64,000 nt of DNA. Origin: CAVQFB01 sp963711675 (GTDB lineage: Bacteria; Acidobacteriota; Terriglobia; Terriglobales; Acidobacteriaceae). The stretch's first letter is position 1, and each line of letters opens with the position of its first letter. The position numbers were made by a program, and so were the translations under genes. Below the pieces are notes generated by a model that was not told the origin of the DNA, made no database searches, and saw only the letters and a list, made by a program, of their open reading frames with translations. Of the stretch, positions 60,705-64,000 are shown one piece after another. The DNA is taken from NCBI GenBank assembly GCA_963711675.1, contig CAVQFB010000003.1:434001-498000 (forward strand). The letters run 5' to 3'.

Positions 60705-61017
60705 TTAGAACTCCATTCTGGGCTCACACGAGCCCCATAACTTTCACAGCCTGACGATAGAAGGCCGCACGAGAGAAGTCTATAAGGTCAGGCCTGTAGA
60801 TTCTCTCAGCAACGTATGGACTTTGAGCAGGGAGAAGGCGTAGCCGGTGCGGAAGTACGTCGGCCGGTGCGGCGCGGAGTCTGGCTGGAAGGATGGCCTC
60901 GTGATCTGCAATCGGAAAACCGCCCTCAATCATCTAAGATAGATGCTTCCGACCAATGAAGTTGCCAATGTCTAGCCTCGCTCCCCACTCTTCATGTCTT
61001 CCGGGCAGGGAGAACTC
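60705..61017. other. Intergenic region SYLF gene / GH57 gene
   Basis: 313 bases between divergent genes. It contains a short perfect hairpin at 60720-60735 (GGGCTC-ACAC-GAGCCC) near the SYLF start and otherwise no gene, RNA or clear promoter. Confidence 0.4.
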
Positions 61018-63438
61018 ATGAGATACGTGTGTGTTCACGGGCATTTCTATCAGCCACCGCGGGAGAACCCGTCGCTGGAATACGTCGAGCTGCAGGATTC
61101 TGCCTATCCTTATCACGACTGGAATGAGCGAATTACAGCCGAGTGCTACGCGCCGAACGCGTTTTCCCGAATCCTGGATGCCGAAAATCGAATTGCGCGC
61201 ATCGTGAATAACTACGAGGAGATCAGTTTCAATTTTGGACCCACTCTGCTGTCGTGGCTGGAAGAAAAAGCCCCGCGCGTTTACCAGTCGATCGTCGAGG
61301 CAGATACCAAGAGCCGGGTTCGTTTTGGCGGGCACGGTCCGGCCATTGCGCAGGCCTACAACCACATGATCATGCCTCTGGCGAACGCCCGCGACAAGCG
61401 GACGCAGGCGATCTGGGGTTTGCGCGACTTCCAGCACCGGTTCGGTCGGATGCCGGAAGCCATGTGGCTTCCCGAAACCGCCGTAGACCTGGAGACCCTC
61501 GATATCCTTGCCGAGCTGGGCATCAAGTACACGATCCTGGCGCCACGGCAAGCCAGCCGGGTCCGCAAGATCGGCGCGCGAATCTGGAAAGACGTAAGCG
61601 GCGACCGCATCGATCCCACGCGGGCCTATCTGATCCGCCTGCCGTCACGGCGCAGAATGAGCCTTTTCTTTTACGACGGTCCCATCGCGCGAGCCGTTGC
61701 CTTTGAAGGCTTGCTGAACAATGGGGAGCATTTTGCGAACCGCCTGGTGAGCGGATTCTCAGACGCGCGGGATTGGCCTCAATTGCTGCACATCGCGACC
61801 GATGGAGAGAGTTACGGTCATCACCATCATTTTGGTGAAATGGCTCTCTCCTATGCGCTGGATCACATCGAAAGCGCAAAGCTGGCCGAAATCACCAACT
61901 ACGGACAATTTCTGGAGAAGCATCCGCCCACTCACCAGGTTGAGATTTTTGAGAACAGCTCCTGGAGTTGCGTTCACGGTGTGGAACGCTGGCGAAGTAA
62001 CTGCGGCTGCAATTCGGGTGGTCACGGCTACTGGAGCCAGTCGTGGCGTGCGCCGTTGCGGGCAGCACTGGATTGGCTGCGGGACACTCTCGCGCCTTGC
62101 TTTGAGGATGGAACCAGAGCGCTTTTTAAGGATCCATGGTCAGCGCGCAACGACTACATCGAGGTGATTCTCGATCGATCCGCGGAGAGCATTCAACGCT
62201 ATTTTACGAAACATGCAAGCCACGACCTGCAGGCACAGGAGCGTGTCGCGGCTCTGAAATTGCTTGAAATGCAACGCCACGCGATGCTGATGTACACGAG
62301 CTGCGGTTGGTTCTTCGATGAGCTCTCGGGCATCGAGACGGTGCAGGTGCTTCATTACGCGGGACGGGCTCTGCAGTTAGCGGCCGATGTGTGCAAGATT
62401 CCCGACCTGGAGCCGCAATTCCTGTCACGGCTGGCTGAGGCCCCCAGCAATCTTCCCGAATACAAGAATGGCGCTGCGATTTACCAGAAGTTCGTGAAAC
62501 CAGCGGTAGTCGATCTTCCCAAGCTGGCCGCGCACTACGCGATCCGCTCCATCTTCGAGCCTTACGGCGATCACGCTCAGATCTACAGCTACACGGTCGA
62601 TCGGGAAGATTTTTCGATGGCAGAGGCGGGCAAGCTGAAGCTGATGACGGGGCGTGCCAGGTTCACTTCCCGCATCACCGAGGAAAATGCCACGCTGGGC
62701 TTCGGAGTTCTGCACTTCGGAGATCATAACGTGAATGGCGCGGTCCGCGAGTTTTCTGATCAAGCGGCGTTCGCCCAAGCAAACGCAACGCTCTCCGAAG
62801 CCTTCCACCGGGGTGACGCGTCCGAGGTTCTGCGCCAACTCGACACCAGCTTCGAGCACAATCTTTATTCGCTGAAGTCTCTCTTTCGCGACGACCAGCG
62901 CAAGATTCTGAAGATCATTTTGCAGTCCACATTGACGCAGGCAGAGGCCGTGGTCCGGCGGCAGTATGAAGAACACGAACCGCTCATGCGATTTCTGGGA
63001 GATCTGCACGTGGAGCAGCCGAAACTGTTCCGCATGCTCGCCGAATCCGCTCTGAACAGCGAGCTGCAACAGACCTTGAGGGCAGAAGATCGCGAGCACA
63101 CCCGGAAGCTTATCGAAACCGCCAAGGAGGTGAAGGTTGCCCTGGACGGCGCCGCACACGAGTTCATTGTCCGCAAACAGCTGGAAGGGTTAGCGCGGAA
63201 TTTCGCGCCTGATCCCTATTCTGTGGAGAAACTGGATGCGGTCGAAGATGCGGTCCGTTTTGCGGGGCAGCTTCCTTTCCCGGTGAACCTGTCGGAGGTG
63301 CAGAATTTGTGCTTTGGGCCTCTGAGAACGGCCATAGCGGAGGCTCAACCGAAGGCCGCTTCGGGAGATGAGTTCGCGAAGGCATGGATAGCTCGCGCTC
63401 AAACGCTGGCCGAGTCGCTTCGGCTGCGAATGGAGTAG
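61018..63438 (+). CDS. GH57-like glycosidase with DUF3536 C-terminal domain
   Basis: 806-residue cytosolic protein. The ATG at 61018 has GGGAG upstream and starts MRYVCVHGHFYQPPRENP, the GH57 opening with its conserved His. Other GH57 motifs: FGGHGPAIAQAYNHMIMPLA, MWLPETAVD (Glu nucleophile position, about 153) and IATDGESYGHHHHFGEMAL (Asp, about 261). The C-terminal half (about 370-800, DUF3536) is helical: YEEHEPLMRFLGDLHVEQPKLF and LEGLARNFAPDPYSVEKLDAVEDAV. GH57 enzymes act on alpha-glucans (amylase, branching or 4-alpha-glucanotransferase). The DUF3536 architecture is uncharacterised as far as I know, so the substrate is unknown. No signal peptide. Confidence 0.9.
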   Translation: MRYVCVHGHFYQPPRENPSLEYVELQDSAYPYHDWNERITAECYAPNAFSRILDAENRIARIVNNYEEISFNFGPTLLSWLEEKAPRVYQSIVEADTKSRVRFGGHGPAIAQAYNHMIMPLANARDKRTQAIWGLRDFQHRFGRMPEAMWLPETAVDLETLDILAELGIKYTILAPRQASRVRKIGARIWKDVSGDRIDPTRAYLIRLPSRRRMSLFFYDGPIARAVAFEGLLNNGEHFANRLVSGFSDARDWPQLLHIATDGESYGHHHHFGEMALSYALDHIESAKLAEITNYGQFLEKHPPTHQVEIFENSSWSCVHGVERWRSNCGCNSGGHGYWSQSWRAPLRAALDWLRDTLAPCFEDGTRALFKDPWSARNDYIEVILDRSAESIQRYFTKHASHDLQAQERVAALKLLEMQRHAMLMYTSCGWFFDELSGIETVQVLHYAGRALQLAADVCKIPDLEPQFLSRLAEAPSNLPEYKNGAAIYQKFVKPAVVDLPKLAAHYAIRSIFEPYGDHAQIYSYTVDREDFSMAEAGKLKLMTGRARFTSRITEENATLGFGVLHFGDHNVNGAVREFSDQAAFAQANATLSEAFHRGDASEVLRQLDTSFEHNLYSLKSLFRDDQRKILKIILQSTLTQAEAVVRRQYEEHEPLMRFLGDLHVEQPKLFRMLAESALNSELQQTLRAEDREHTRKLIETAKEVKVALDGAAHEFIVRKQLEGLARNFAPDPYSVEKLDAVEDAVRFAGQLPFPVNLSEVQNLCFGPLRTAIAEAQPKAASGDEFAKAWIARAQTLAESLRLRME

Positions 63439-63671
63439 GGCGCGGAATCCTGATCGCGCATACACCTGCGACGAGCCGTGTTAGACCGCCCCTGAGAGAC
63501 TGTAAACCCACCTGCGACATCGCCAGGCCACGGATCGTCTGGAGAAAAAATTTCTGCGGTACCCGCAGAACTGATTCATGCAACGCATCTTCACCCGAAC
63601 ATTTGTCCCGGTAGCGCTAAACTGCTGTCTTCGGGTATCAGCCATCCACGGCAGAACCTGGGAGAATTGAA

Positions 63672-64000
63672 ATGCTCCGAACGATAATCCTCCTTCTCTT
63701 CCTTTCTTACTTCGCCCCCGCTGTCGCTCAGGAAAGACCTTCGGACGAACCCGCGCGGGCAAGCATAGCCGGTGCGGATTCCTCTTCCTCCAGATCACGG
63801 CCACGGATCGGGGTTGCGCTGGAAGGAGGTGGTGCGCTCGGACTCGCGCACGTCGGCGTTCTGCAATGGTTCGAAGATCATCACATCCCCATCGACTACA
63901 TCGCGGGAACCAGCATGGGCGGATTGGTAGCAGGGCTGTACGCAACCGGGAAGAGTCCGAAGCAACTCGAAGAGTTAGTAAAGGCGCAAAACTGGGACAT
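63672..64000 (+). CDS. Patatin-like phospholipase, exported (3' end beyond window)
   Basis: 109 codons visible, running off the right edge. GGGAG lies 9 bases before the ATG. A signal peptide (MLRTIILLLFLSYFAPAVAQ) is followed by a polar linker, then the patatin core: IGVALEGGGALGLAHVGVLQWF (GGGxxG oxyanion motif) and DYIAGTSMGGLVAGLYATG with the nucleophile Ser in G-x-S-x-G. The catalytic Asp (DG[AG]) lies beyond the window. Exported patatins of this type often continue into an outer-membrane barrel or POTRA-like region, which cannot be checked here. The preceding gap (63439-63671) shows nothing. Confidence 0.88.
   Translation, partial: MLRTIILLLFLSYFAPAVAQERPSDEPARASIAGADSSSSRSRPRIGVALEGGGALGLAHVGVLQWFEDHHIPIDYIAGTSMGGLVAGLYATGKSPKQLEELVKAQNWD

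Overview
The window looks like chromosomal core sequence from an Acidobacteriota bacterium (Terriglobia / Koribacter-like). This is inferred from gene content, not from a marker phylogeny. Indicators are a Ser/Thr kinase fused to a TolB/WD40-like propeller, an Oar-type TonB-dependent receptor with an N-terminal carboxypeptidase-regulatory domain, a GH57/DUF3536 protein, an FHA-GAF-AAA-Fis regulator, and GC-rich coding with frequent GTG starts and many dispersed palindromic repeats. The Kdo pathway genes and PBP1b imply a diderm envelope. There is no rRNA, CRISPR array, prophage or recognisable transposase.

Layout. 1-8.0 kb (minus): two secreted TPR proteins, rnc, three tandem lepB copies (the middle one frameshifted) and a large AsmA-like protein running off the left edge. 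8.2-10.7 kb: ECF sigma factor, its zinc-finger membrane partner and a coiled-coil secreted protein. 10.9-16.2 kb: tRNA-Ala(GGC), a BaiN-type flavoprotein, an M23 peptidase, and the FHA/sigma-54-type activator with a tandem palindrome in its leader. 16-21.3 kb: Lhr-type helicase and kdsC. 21.5-27.4 kb (minus): proS, a small membrane protein, PBP1b and a TPR protein. 27.5-28.2 kb: a VapBC module with an overlapping promoter and operator. 28.3-33.7 kb (minus): pyrG, kdsA, a K+ channel and kdsD. 34-41.8 kb: a secreted protein, a GAF-GGDEF cyclase, a RodZ-like protein, metK-ahcY, a methyltransferase and a CheY-like receiver. 41.8-48.8 kb: asnA, tldD-pmbA, PilZ, a NarL-like regulator with a degenerate receiver, bacterioferritin and tRNA-Ser(GGA). 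49-55.7 kb (minus): a probable peptide-scavenging unit of TonB-dependent receptor, S9 peptidase (frameshifted) and Tat-exported M24 protein. 56-64 kb: alpha/beta hydrolase, kinase-propeller protein, SYLF protein, GH57/DUF3536 protein and the start of a patatin.

Themes. Kdo synthesis (kdsC, kdsD, kdsA, with pyrG supplying CTP) and envelope assembly (PBP1b, RodZ-like, LepB, AsmA) are well represented. metK with ahcY covers SAM use and recycling. Cyclic-di-GMP signalling appears as a cyclase with a product-inhibition site plus a separate PilZ protein.

The most unusual features are several families of short palindromic repeats. They lie between genes, and some copies also sit in frame inside genes (lhr, kdsD, pmbA). 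Three genes carry 1-2 base indels (lepB copies 1 and 2, the S9 peptidase). Whether these are real decay or assembly error cannot be decided from one sequence.
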